A stretch of 64,000 nt of DNA, taken from the NCBI RefSeq assembly GCF_900250075.1, contig NZ_LT977071.1:1798941-1862940 (forward strand), in the 5' to 3' direction. The notes under the pieces were generated by a model, which was not told the DNA's origin, made no database searches, and was given only the letters and a program-made list of their open reading frames with translations. Position numbers and translations under genes: made by a program. Of this stretch, positions 52,771 to 61,431 are shown one piece after another. Source of the DNA: Cupriavidus taiwanensis. GTDB taxonomy: Bacteria > Pseudomonadota > Gammaproteobacteria > Burkholderiales > Burkholderiaceae. Each line of letters opens with the position of its first letter. The first letter of the stretch is position 1.

Positions 52771-54692
52771 GGAAGGAACTGTGGTTTGGCGTGTCGCTGA
52801 TGGTGCTGATCGTCGGTGCCGTGGCCTGGTTCATGCCGGCTCCGGGGGACTGGACCAGCGGGCACCTGGGCCTGCTGATGCTGGCGCTGATCGTGGTGGC
52901 GATCATGCTGGGCTTTCCCACCGCGTTCACGCTGATGGGCATGGGCGTGCTGTTTTCCTGGCTGGCTTACCGCAACGCCAACCCCGAGATCGCGGTACAG
53001 CAGACGCTGGACCTGATGGTGCAGCGGGCCTATGCGGTGATGACCAACGATGTCCTGATCTCGATCCCGCTGTTCGTGTTCATGGGCTACCTGGTCGAGC
53101 GCTCGAACCTGATCGAGAAGCTGTTCCGCAGCCTGCACCTGGCGCTGGCGTGGATCCCCGGTTCGCTCGCCGTGGCCACGCTGGTGACCTGCGCGATTTT
53201 TGCCACCGCCACCGGCATCGTCGGCGCGGTGGTCACGCTGATGGGGCTGCTGGCCTTCCCCGCCATGCTGCGCGCGGGCTACAGCACCTCGCTGTCGGCC
53301 GGCGCGGTGACCGCCGGCGGCTGCCTGGGCATCCTGATCCCGCCGTCGGTGCTGCTGATCGTCTACGGCGCCACCGCGGGCGTCTCCGTGGTGCAGCTCT
53401 ATGCCGGCGCCTTCTTCCCCGGCCTGATGCTGACCGGGCTCTATGTGCTTTACATCGTGCTGCTGGCCAAGCTCAAGCCCGCGCTGGCGCCGCCGCTGCC
53501 TGAAGCGGAACGCGTGGTGCCGCTGCCGCCGGTGGCGCGCACGCTGCAGGCGCGCGGCGCCACCCATGCCCTGCCGGCGCTGGGCGCGGGCCTGATGCGC
53601 GCACTCAAGGGCCCGCGCAATGCCGAGGTGCCAAGCGCCGTGTTCGCGCGCCAGCTCGGCATCGTGCTGCTGCCGGCGCTGGCGACGGCGCTGGTAATGG
53701 GCACGATCTACAGCGTGGTCACTTCCCCGGCCGCGAGCATCGCGGTCGAGTCGCCGTTGTCGCTGGGCGGCGCAGAGGAAAGCAGCGCGGCGGTCGACGA
53801 CCTGGCGGCACCGCCGTCGGAGGAACCGGCGGCGCCGGCCGCCGCGGCACCGGCCACGCCTGCGGCACCGGCCACGTCCGCCACACCCGGCGCCGCCGAG
53901 GCGGATGCCCGCCCCGCTACCACGCCTGCCGCCGCCGTGTCGGCACCGCGCTGGTTCTGGATCACGCTGGCGGTGGTGGGCCTGCTGCTGGTGTATTTCT
54001 ACTGGCGCTTCAGCTTTGCGCGGGTGGAAATCTTCAAGATGCTGCTGACGTCTTTCTTCCCGCTGGCGCTGCTGATCCTGGCGGTGCTGGGTTCGATCGT
54101 GTTCGGGCTGGCCACGCCCACCGAGGCCGCCGCGGTCGGTTCGCTCGGCGGCGCGCTGCTGGCGGCCGCCTACCGCCAGCTGAACTTCCGCGTGCTCAAG
54201 GAATCGGTGCTGCTGACCGCCAAGACCAGCGCCATGGTGTGCTGGCTGTTCGTGGGCTCGTCGATCTTCTCGGCCGCGTTCGCGCTGCTGGGCGGGCAGG
54301 CGCTGGTCGAGCAATGGGTGCTGTCGATGAACCTGTCGCCGGTGCAGTTCATGATCCTGGCGCAGCTGATCATCTTCCTGCTGGGGTGGCCGCTGGAGTG
54401 GACCGAGATCATCATCATCTTCATGCCGATCTTTATCCCGCTGCTGGACAACTTCGGCATCGATCCGCTGTTCTTCGGGCTGCTGGTGGCGCTGAACCTG
54501 CAGACCGCCTTCCTGTCGCCGCCGGTGGCGATGGCCGCGTTCTACCTGAAGGGCGTGGCGCCGCCCCATGTCACGCTGAACCAGATTTTCCTCGGCATGC
54601 TGCCGTTCATGGGCATCCAGCTGATTGCGCTGGTGCTGCTCTACGTCTTCCCTGAAATCGGCCTCTGGCTGCCGACCGTGCTGTACCGCTGA
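52767..54692 (+). CDS. TRAP transporter large permease (DctM) with Ala/Pro-rich insertion
   Basis: 641 residues; standard DctM is about 430. The N-terminal half (to about residue 260) and the C-terminal part (from about 410) carry typical DctM segments: ISIPLFVFMGYLVERS, ATATGIVGAVVTLMG, TPTEAAAVGSLGGALLA, WPLEWTEIIIIFMPI, and NLQTAFLSPPVAMA. Between them are an added membrane segment and a low-complexity Ala/Pro/Thr stretch (about 53830-53950) before another segment. A longer DctM class exists in mannitol-like TRAP systems, so this may be a class feature rather than a fusion. Confidence 0.9.
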   Translation: MRKELWFGVSLMVLIVGAVAWFMPAPGDWTSGHLGLLMLALIVVAIMLGFPTAFTLMGMGVLFSWLAYRNANPEIAVQQTLDLMVQRAYAVMTNDVLISIPLFVFMGYLVERSNLIEKLFRSLHLALAWIPGSLAVATLVTCAIFATATGIVGAVVTLMGLLAFPAMLRAGYSTSLSAGAVTAGGCLGILIPPSVLLIVYGATAGVSVVQLYAGAFFPGLMLTGLYVLYIVLLAKLKPALAPPLPEAERVVPLPPVARTLQARGATHALPALGAGLMRALKGPRNAEVPSAVFARQLGIVLLPALATALVMGTIYSVVTSPAASIAVESPLSLGGAEESSAAVDDLAAPPSEEPAAPAAAAPATPAAPATSATPGAAEADARPATTPAAAVSAPRWFWITLAVVGLLLVYFYWRFSFARVEIFKMLLTSFFPLALLILAVLGSIVFGLATPTEAAAVGSLGGALLAAAYRQLNFRVLKESVLLTAKTSAMVCWLFVGSSIFSAAFALLGGQALVEQWVLSMNLSPVQFMILAQLIIFLLGWPLEWTEIIIIFMPIFIPLLDNFGIDPLFFGLLVALNLQTAFLSPPVAMAAFYLKGVAPPHVTLNQIFLGMLPFMGIQLIALVLLYVFPEIGLWLPTVLYR

Positions 54693-54723
54693 GCGGCGCA
54701 TCGTTGCCGCGGCGCCCGTTTCC

Positions 54724-54729
54724 TATACT
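54724..54729 (+). promoter_or_regulatory. -10 element very close to the MFS start
   Basis: TATACT ends only 8 bases before ATG 54738; the transcript would begin at or next to the ATG. The -35 at 17 bases (TCGTTG) is weak. Confidence 0.35.
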
Positions 54730-54737
54730 GGTTGGCA

Positions 54738-56204
54738 ATGCCAACCGATACCGCCCTCGCCAGCCCGCCTGCCGGCACCACCTTCCACACCGACATTCCC
54801 GGGCGGCTCGACCGCCTGCCGTGGTCGCGCTGGCACTGGCGCGTGGCGATCGCGCTGGGCGTCGCGTGGGTGCTCGATGGCCTGGAGGTCACGCTGGTGG
54901 GCTCGGTCGGCGCGGTGCTGGAGCGTCCCGATACGCTCGGGCTGAGCGCGACCGAGGTGGGCTGGTCGGGCTCGCTCTACATCGCCGGCGCGGTGCTGGG
55001 GGCGCTGGTGTTCGGGCGCATGGCCGACCGGCTCGGCCGCAAGCGGCTGTTCCTGGCCACGCTCGCGGTCTACATGGTGGCCACGCTGGCGACCGCGTTC
55101 GCACCCGACTTTGCCTTCTTTGCGGCCTGCCGCTTCTGCACCGGCCTGGGCATCGGCGGCGAATATGCCGCCATCAATTCGGCCATCGACGAACTGATTC
55201 CCGCGCGCGTCAGGGGACGCGTGAACCTGGCCATCAACGGCAGTTTCTGGCTGGGCGCGGCGCTGGGCGCGGGGCTCAGCCTGGTGCTGCTGGATGCGCG
55301 CGTATTCGGTCCGGTGTGGGGCTGGCGCGCCTGCTTCGCGCTCGGCGCGGTGCTGGCGGTGGCGATCGTGCTGGTGCGCCGGCATGTGCCGGAGAGCCCG
55401 CGCTGGCTTGCCACGCACGGGCGGCTGGACGAGGCCGAGCGCATCATCGCCGCGATCGAGGCCGAAGTGCGCGCCAGCCATGGGACGCTGCCGCCGGTGT
55501 CGCCCGATTGCGCGGCGGTGGCGATGCGCCGCCGCGCCGCGCCCGGCGTGGGCGAGGTCATGCGCCTGCTGCTGCGGCGCTTTCGCCAGCGCAGCCTGAT
55601 CACGCTGGCGCTGATGGTGGCGCAGGCCTTCTTCTACAACGCGATCTTCTTCACCTATGCGCTGGTGCTGTCGCGCTTCTACGGCGTGCCGGAAGCCCGC
55701 GTGGCGCTGTATATCTTTCCGTTCGCGCTCGGCAACGCGCTGGGCCCGCTGCTGCTGGGGCCGTTGTTCGACCACGTCGGGCGCCGGCGCATGATCGCCG
55801 CCACCTACGTGCTGTCGGGCGTTGGCCTGGCCTTGACCGGCTGGGCCTTCGTGCAGGGCTGGCTCGACGCGCGCACGCAGGCGCTGTGCTGGTCCGCGGT
55901 GTTCTTTCTCGCCTCGGCCGCGGCCAGTTCCGCCTACCTGACCGCGAGCGAGGTATTCCCGCTGGAAATGCGCGCGCTGGCGATCTCGGTGTTCTACGCC
56001 GTGGGCACCGGCACCGGCGGCTTCATCGCGCCGCTGCTGCTGGGCGCGTTGATCGAGAGCGGCAGCCGCGAAGCAGTGGCGGCGGGCTACGGCTTCGGCG
56101 CGGCGCTGGTGATCGTCGCCGGGCTGCTGGCGTTGCGCTTCGGCATCGATGCCGAACGCCGCCCGCTGGAGCATATCGCGCCGCCGCTCGGCAGCGACGA
56201 ATAG
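54738..56204 (+). CDS. MFS transporter (sugar/aromatic-acid type)
   Basis: 488 residues, twelve segments with MFS marks: DGLEVTLVG in segment 1, GRMADRLGRKRLF, FCTGLGIGGEYAAINSAIDE, and RRHVPESPRWL. These resemble the sugar porter/aromatic acid:H+ symporter group. No catabolic genes adjoin to indicate substrate. ATG at 54738 has no ribosome-binding site; in-frame TTG at 54732 is possible. A possible leaderless transcript is noted from the -10 just upstream. Confidence 0.88.
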   Translation: MPTDTALASPPAGTTFHTDIPGRLDRLPWSRWHWRVAIALGVAWVLDGLEVTLVGSVGAVLERPDTLGLSATEVGWSGSLYIAGAVLGALVFGRMADRLGRKRLFLATLAVYMVATLATAFAPDFAFFAACRFCTGLGIGGEYAAINSAIDELIPARVRGRVNLAINGSFWLGAALGAGLSLVLLDARVFGPVWGWRACFALGAVLAVAIVLVRRHVPESPRWLATHGRLDEAERIIAAIEAEVRASHGTLPPVSPDCAAVAMRRRAAPGVGEVMRLLLRRFRQRSLITLALMVAQAFFYNAIFFTYALVLSRFYGVPEARVALYIFPFALGNALGPLLLGPLFDHVGRRRMIAATYVLSGVGLALTGWAFVQGWLDARTQALCWSAVFFLASAAASSAYLTASEVFPLEMRALAISVFYAVGTGTGGFIAPLLLGALIESGSREAVAAGYGFGAALVIVAGLLALRFGIDAERRPLEHIAPPLGSDE

Positions 56205-56661
56205 AGACGCTGCGCGGCGCAATTCTGCGCCTCTTCTCCACGCCGTGTTAAGCAGTGCTACAGCCTCCTCTTACACATTCTTACAGCAAGCGAAGGGGCA
56301 ACTGACTAGCCTTAACTCACCCGCGGCGGCCTGAGTGCGTGAATCTTTGCTTCAGCGGGCCGCCATGTCTTGGCCAATCAACTGGCCATTGTTCAACTCT
56401 GCCTGGATGAAGCCGGGCAACTCCACGGGCTGCACGCCGCTGCATGCGGTATGTCGGTCCGATTGCAAAGTGCGCCGATACGGCCCAGCCACATCGCGCG
56501 TGCTGCAGACAACAAGCTGAATTGGGGACTTGCAAGCCGGGCCACGCGCGACAGCCCTTGCGCGACGCCACACGCTTGCCTGACGGATACGCTCGCCCGG
56601 CATCCATGCGCCGGATGCCGGCGGGGATGTTTTTTGACTTTGCTTGCCGGAGAACAACACC
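56205..56661. other. Intergenic region before the polysaccharide operon
   Basis: 457 bases with no gene I can support. A small hairpin GGCGCA-ATTC-TGCGCC lies near 56217-56232 after the MFS stop, without a strong T-run. Two TGGCCA palindromes at 56371-56376 and 56383-56388 (12 bases apart) may bind a regulator. TTGACT near 56635 has no matching -10 before the start. Confidence 0.35.
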
Positions 56662-58062
56662 ATGGCCGACCAGCGCAACAACCCACCGCCGCGCCCCCAC
56701 TCGCTGACCCCCGCCCCGCTGCGCCAACCCCAGGGCGAGGGGCTGGTGCAGCGCCCGCAGCCGGTCGCCGTGCCGCTGTGGCATATCGTGCCGCGCATGG
56801 CGGGCTACGGCGTGGTGCTGTTCATCATCTGGGCCGTGCTGACGATCATGTTTCCAAATGTGTTTACGCGCTCGTCGGAACGCGCGGTGGTGAACAGCCC
56901 CGTCAGCCTGGTGACGTCGCCGGTGGAGGGCGTGGTGATGAAGCAGATGGTGGCCGCGGGCCAGCCGTTCACGGCCAACCAGGCGCTGATGGTGGTGCAG
57001 AACCCCAACATCGACCGTTCGCTGCTGGTCGACCTGACCGGCAAGAAGCTCGACAACCAGCAGCGCTATGACTCGGCCAAGGCGCGGCTGGAAAGCAACC
57101 GACGGCTGATGGCTGCCACCGACCAGGACCTGCAGCGCTACAACAGCGCCGCGCAGCGCGAGCATGCCGCGCGCGTGCGCGCGCTGGAAGCGCGGCTGGC
57201 TTCGGCCAAGGCGCAGGAAGACCAGCAGCAGGAAGTGGTCAACCGCAACCAGGGCATGCAGTGGGCCGGCGCGGTCAGCGAGGCCTATACCAATGCCTCG
57301 CGCTACCAGCTGTCGATGCTGTCCAACGCCAAGGCCGCGGCCAAGGCCGAGCTCGACAATGCCATCGGCGACAGCCAGGCGTCGCGCAACAAGGTCTATG
57401 CGTCGTCCACCGACGGCCCCAGCGCCACGCTCGCGCAGCGCCGCCAGGTGCTGGGGGCGGAAGCGGCACAGCTGACGGCGGAGCTGGAGCAGCTGGAAGC
57501 CTACGGCAAGTCGGTCGACGCAATGATCGCGACCGAGCAGGAACGCATCGACCGTCTCTCCAACCTTGAGATCCGCTCGCCCGAGCCCGGCACCATCGAA
57601 GACCTGATCGCGCAGCCGGGCATGCGCGTCGCCGCCGGCGCCACCCTGGCGCGCGCCAGCAACTGCGCGCAGACGCGCGTGGTGGCGGTGTTCCCGCGCA
57701 GCCTCAGCGACAACCTGCTGCCCGGTGCGCGCCTGAACGTGCAGGTCGACGGCGTGCCCACCGCGCTGCCGGCATCGGTGGCCGAGGTGCTGCCGCGCGC
57801 GCCGGACGGCGACCAGGCGCGCTACTTCGTGCCGTTCCCGCCGATCGAGAAGAACGAGATCTACGTGATCGCCAAGCTCGACCGCCCGCTGGGCAACCTG
57901 CCGGCCAAGGCCGGCGCGGCGTCGGGCAGCGCGGCCGCGCCCGCTACCGCAGGCACGGCAGCGGCGGCGGCGCCGGCGCAGTCCGGACACTGCGGCATGG
58001 GCCGCTGGGCCCGCGTCACGCTGAACCAGAGCTGGCTGGGCCAGCTGCGGGCCTCGCTGTAA
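56662..58062 (+). CDS. HlyD-type membrane fusion protein of a polysaccharide operon
   Basis: 466 residues: a Pro-rich cytoplasmic N-terminus, one membrane segment (about 48-68, AGYGVVLFIIWAVLTIMF), lipoyl-like half (NSPVSLVTSPVEGVVMKQMV), a long coiled coil (about 115-295), then the second lipoyl half (IRSPEPGTIEDL) and a beta-barrel part. It would bridge inner-membrane synthase and outer-membrane channel. Alg44 and BgsB play similar parts in alginate and mixed-linkage glucan export. CCGGAG lies 10 bases ahead of ATG 56662; a TTG at 56644 is an alternative. First gene of a four-gene operon. Confidence 0.87.
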   Translation: MADQRNNPPPRPHSLTPAPLRQPQGEGLVQRPQPVAVPLWHIVPRMAGYGVVLFIIWAVLTIMFPNVFTRSSERAVVNSPVSLVTSPVEGVVMKQMVAAGQPFTANQALMVVQNPNIDRSLLVDLTGKKLDNQQRYDSAKARLESNRRLMAATDQDLQRYNSAAQREHAARVRALEARLASAKAQEDQQQEVVNRNQGMQWAGAVSEAYTNASRYQLSMLSNAKAAAKAELDNAIGDSQASRNKVYASSTDGPSATLAQRRQVLGAEAAQLTAELEQLEAYGKSVDAMIATEQERIDRLSNLEIRSPEPGTIEDLIAQPGMRVAAGATLARASNCAQTRVVAVFPRSLSDNLLPGARLNVQVDGVPTALPASVAEVLPRAPDGDQARYFVPFPPIEKNEIYVIAKLDRPLGNLPAKAGAASGSAAAPATAGTAAAAAPAQSGHCGMGRWARVTLNQSWLGQLRASL

Positions 58063-58085
58063 GCGCCCGCGCCAAGGAGAGCCGG

Positions 58086-59429
58086 ATGCGATTGCCGATC
58101 CCGACCGCGCGCCTGCCCCGCATGATCGCCGGCGCGCTGCTTCCCGTCCTGCTGGCGCTGGCGCCGAGCGCGGCGCGCGCCGCCGATCCCGCGCAGCAGG
58201 CGCTGCTGTCAGAAGGCTGCAAGGCGCTGGCCGACCAGGTCGCCCGCGCCGGCGGCAATGGCCCGCTGTTCCTGCCCAGCTACGAGCCCGCGCCCGGCGG
58301 CGAACCGCTGTCGCCGGCGCTGCGCAATGCCGCCTTCGTCTACGACAACGCGCTGGCCGGCATCGCGCTGGTCGCCTGCAAGCGGCCCGCGGAAGCGCGC
58401 CGCATTGCCGACGCGGTGCTGCAAGCCACGCGCCAGGACCGCCACTTCCGCGACGCGCGCTTGCGCAACGCCTACCGCGCCGGGCCGCTGCCAGCGGGCC
58501 CGGCGCCGCTGCCGGGCTGGTGGGACGAACCCAGCAAGCGCTGGTTCGAAGACGCCTACCAGGCCGGCACCGCCACCGGCAACGTGGCCTGGGCCGCGCT
58601 GCTGCTGCTGGCGGTGCATGACGCCACGCGCGATGCGCGCTATCTCGACGGCGCCGCGGCGCTGATGGGCTGGGTGCATGCCACCGTGCCCGACCCCGCC
58701 GCGCCGGCCGGCTATATCGGCGGCTTCTTCGGCCATGAGCCCAAGCAGATCCGCCAGGGCTGGAAATCGACCGAGCACAACGTCGACACCTATGCGGCCT
58801 TCAGCTGGCTGGCCAGCCTGCGCAACGAGCCGCGCTGGCGCGACGGCGCGGCGCGCTCGCGCGGCTTTGTCGGCGCCATGTGGCAGCCGCGCGAGGGCCG
58901 CTTCATCATCGGCACGCACGACGACGGGCGCGCGCCCAATGCCGGCCCGTCGGCGCTGGACGCCGTGCTGTGGCCGCTGATCGCCTTCCCCGATCCGCCG
59001 CAGGACTGGCGCCGCAACCTGGCCTGGGTCGAAGCCAGGCATCGCGCCGGCGCCGGCTACGGCTTCAAGGGCAGCCCCGACGGCATCTGGACCGAAGGCA
59101 CCGGACAGGCCGCGCTGGTACTGCAGGCCGCCGGCCAGGCGCAGCAGGCCGCGCCGCTGTGGCCGCTGCTGCGGGCGCAGCGCGCGCCGTCCGGCATGCT
59201 CTACGCCACGCCGCAGGCGCGCGTCAGCACCGGGCTGTCGATCGGCCCAACCTCCACCACCGAGGACTTTCACTACTTCCACCTGCCGCACCTGGGCGCC
59301 ACCGCGTGGGCGGTGCTGGCCGCCGCGCGCTGGAACCCGTTCCGCCCGGGCGGCTGCCTGGAGCCGTCCTGCCCGCCGCCGGCCATCGCTGCCACCGCCG
59401 CCGCCAGCCCCACCCCCGACAAGGACTGA
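58086..59429 (+). CDS. Exported (alpha/alpha)6-barrel protein, probable polysaccharide-modifying enzyme
   Basis: 447 residues: Sec signal (to about residue 32, ARAADPA), then six-hairpin-type helical repeats with Trp and Asp/Glu rich loops (PGWWDEPSKRWFEDAYQAG, STEHNVDTYAAFSWL, YGFKGSPDGIWTEGTGQAAL). That fold is typical of glycoside hydrolases and lyases such as GH8 and GH88, some encoded within cellulose-like synthesis operons. It lies between the fusion-protein gene and the synthase, so trimming or release of the polymer is likely. No exact GH family can be assigned by eye. Confidence 0.75.
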   Translation: MRLPIPTARLPRMIAGALLPVLLALAPSAARAADPAQQALLSEGCKALADQVARAGGNGPLFLPSYEPAPGGEPLSPALRNAAFVYDNALAGIALVACKRPAEARRIADAVLQATRQDRHFRDARLRNAYRAGPLPAGPAPLPGWWDEPSKRWFEDAYQAGTATGNVAWAALLLLAVHDATRDARYLDGAAALMGWVHATVPDPAAPAGYIGGFFGHEPKQIRQGWKSTEHNVDTYAAFSWLASLRNEPRWRDGAARSRGFVGAMWQPREGRFIIGTHDDGRAPNAGPSALDAVLWPLIAFPDPPQDWRRNLAWVEARHRAGAGYGFKGSPDGIWTEGTGQAALVLQAAGQAQQAAPLWPLLRAQRAPSGMLYATPQARVSTGLSIGPTSTTEDFHYFHLPHLGATAWAVLAAARWNPFRPGGCLEPSCPPPAIAATAAASPTPDKD

Positions 59430-59431
59430 CG

Positions 59432-61393
59432 ATGTTCGCCCTCTTCCTGGAAAACCAGACGCTGCTGATCATCAACGGCGGCGTGCTGCTGGCCACGGTG
59501 CTGCTGTCGCTGCTGTGCCGGCACGAACGGCCGGCGGACCGCATCCTGTTCGGCGGCATCACCGCGCTGCTGCTGGGCGTGTACCTGACCTGGCGCATCC
59601 GCGAAACCCTGCCCGACTGGCAGATGACCTTCGCCAGCGTGTGGGCCCATGTGTTCTTTATCTTCGAATGCATGACGCTGGCCTACACGCTGCTGTCGAT
59701 CGTGGTGCTGTCGCGCACCAGCAACCACACGCCCGATGCCGACGCCGGCGAAGCGGCGCTGCGCCGCGCGCAGCGGGTGCCGCCGGTGGACATCTTCATC
59801 GCTACCTACAACGAAGGCCTGGAGATCCTGGAGAAGACCATCGTCTCCGCGCTGGCGATCGACTATCCGGACTTCCGCGTCTGGGTGCTCGACGACACCC
59901 GCCGCGACTGGCTGCGCGAGTTCTGCGAGCGCGTCGGCGCCAACTACGTGACGCGTCCCGATAACGCCCACGCCAAGGCGGGCAACCTCAACAACGGCCT
60001 GCGCCACAGCGCCGCCGCCGGCGGTGCGCCCTACATCCTGGTGCTGGACGCGGACTTCGCGCCCCATCGCAACATCCTGCTGCGCACCGTGGGCCTGTTC
60101 GGCGACCCGCGCGTGGGCGTGGTGCAGACGCCCCAGTTCTACTACAACGCCGATCCGATCCAGTACAACCTGCGCGCCACCGAATGCTGGGTCGACGAGC
60201 AGCGCGCCTTCTTCGACGTGATGCAGCCGGCCAAGGACGCGTGGGGCGCGGCGTTCTGCATCGGCACCTCGTTCGTGGTGCGGCGCGACCTGATCGAGCT
60301 GATCGGCGGCTTCCCCACCGGCACCGTGACCGAGGACATCCACCTGACCTACCGGCTGCTGCCGCACGGCTATATCACGCGCTGGCTCAACGAGCGCCTG
60401 AGCGTGGGCCTGTCGGCCGAGGGCCTGCCCGAATACATCAGCCAGCGCAGCCGCTGGGGGCTGGGCACGATCCAGGTGGCGCTGACCGCCGACGGACCGC
60501 TGCGCGGGCGCGGCTACACCTTCATGCAGCGCCTGCACTATGTGCACGGGCTGCTGCACTGGCTGTCGCGCCCGTTCACGCTGATGCTGCTGGCGGGGCC
60601 GCTGCTGTACTGGTACTTCGGCGTCTCCACGCTGTACGGCGAGCCGCTGCAGTTCCTGGCCTACGGCCTGCCCGCGCTGGTGGCGTACTGGGCGTACAGC
60701 ATCTGGATCACCGGGCAGCGCGCGCTGCCGATCTTTACCGAGGTGACGCAGATCGTCGCGGCGCTGGCGGTGACCGCGTCGCTGGTCAGCGCGATGTTCA
60801 AGCCGTTCGGCCGGCCGTTCAAGGTCACCAACAAAGGGCTGGACCGCTCCAAGCTGGTGATCCACGGCAAGTTCGCCGCGCTCTACGCCGGCCTGCTGGG
60901 GTTCTCCGCGCTCGGCCTCGGCCGCGCGCTGGTGGTGGACCCCGATGCGCAGGGCCTGGCCTTCAACACGATCTGGACCGGCGTGGCGCTGATGCTGTAC
61001 CTGGCCTCGCTGCTGGTGTGCGTGGAACTGCCGCGGCCGCGCAAGGAAGAGCGCTTTCCGCACCATGCCGCCGCGCTGCTGCGCGTCGACGGGCGCGAGT
61101 ACCGCGTCACCACCCGGGACCTGTCCTGCAACGGCGTGGCCGTGAACACGCCGCTGGCGCCGGCCTTCCGCCCCGGCATGGAAGGCGCGCTGTGGCTGGC
61201 GCAGACCGGCTGGATCCCGTGCCGGGTGGTACGCCGCGACGGCCAGTTGCTGGGGATCGCGCTGCATACCAGCATGGCCGCGCGCCACGCGCTGATCCGG
61301 CTGCTGTTCACCGATCCCGCCCACAACATTGCCCGACAGGGGCAGCCCAAGCTGGCGATCTCGCGCTTCATGCGCCGTGCGCTGATGGGCTGA
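59432..61393 (+). CDS. Cellulose-synthase-like glycosyltransferase (GT2) with PilZ domain
   Basis: 653 residues. Membrane segments flank a GT2 domain with the family's Asp residues: DIFIATYNEG, VLDDTRRDW, LVLDADFAPH (DxD), TVTEDIHLT (TED) and the Q(Q/R)xRW motif as QRSRWGLG. A C-terminal PilZ domain (about 530-620) carries RKEER (RxxxR) and DLSCNG (DxSxxG), both intact, so c-di-GMP control is predicted. Closest in layout to BcsA. It would make and push a beta-linked glucan or similar polymer across the inner membrane. No bcsB, bcsC or bcsZ gene is present. Confidence 0.92.
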   Translation: MFALFLENQTLLIINGGVLLATVLLSLLCRHERPADRILFGGITALLLGVYLTWRIRETLPDWQMTFASVWAHVFFIFECMTLAYTLLSIVVLSRTSNHTPDADAGEAALRRAQRVPPVDIFIATYNEGLEILEKTIVSALAIDYPDFRVWVLDDTRRDWLREFCERVGANYVTRPDNAHAKAGNLNNGLRHSAAAGGAPYILVLDADFAPHRNILLRTVGLFGDPRVGVVQTPQFYYNADPIQYNLRATECWVDEQRAFFDVMQPAKDAWGAAFCIGTSFVVRRDLIELIGGFPTGTVTEDIHLTYRLLPHGYITRWLNERLSVGLSAEGLPEYISQRSRWGLGTIQVALTADGPLRGRGYTFMQRLHYVHGLLHWLSRPFTLMLLAGPLLYWYFGVSTLYGEPLQFLAYGLPALVAYWAYSIWITGQRALPIFTEVTQIVAALAVTASLVSAMFKPFGRPFKVTNKGLDRSKLVIHGKFAALYAGLLGFSALGLGRALVVDPDAQGLAFNTIWTGVALMLYLASLLVCVELPRPRKEERFPHHAAALLRVDGREYRVTTRDLSCNGVAVNTPLAPAFRPGMEGALWLAQTGWIPCRVVRRDGQLLGIALHTSMAARHALIRLLFTDPAHNIARQGQPKLAISRFMRRALMG

Positions 61394-61431
61394 CCCCTGC
61401 TGCTCCCGTTTCTCTCTCTCCGGAACCATCC

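Noticed and set aside
56317..57990. 557-codon minus-strand frame opposite the HlyD-type gene
   Set aside because: Shadow frame with low-complexity Arg/His/Gly content; the plus-strand coiled-coil protein explains the region.
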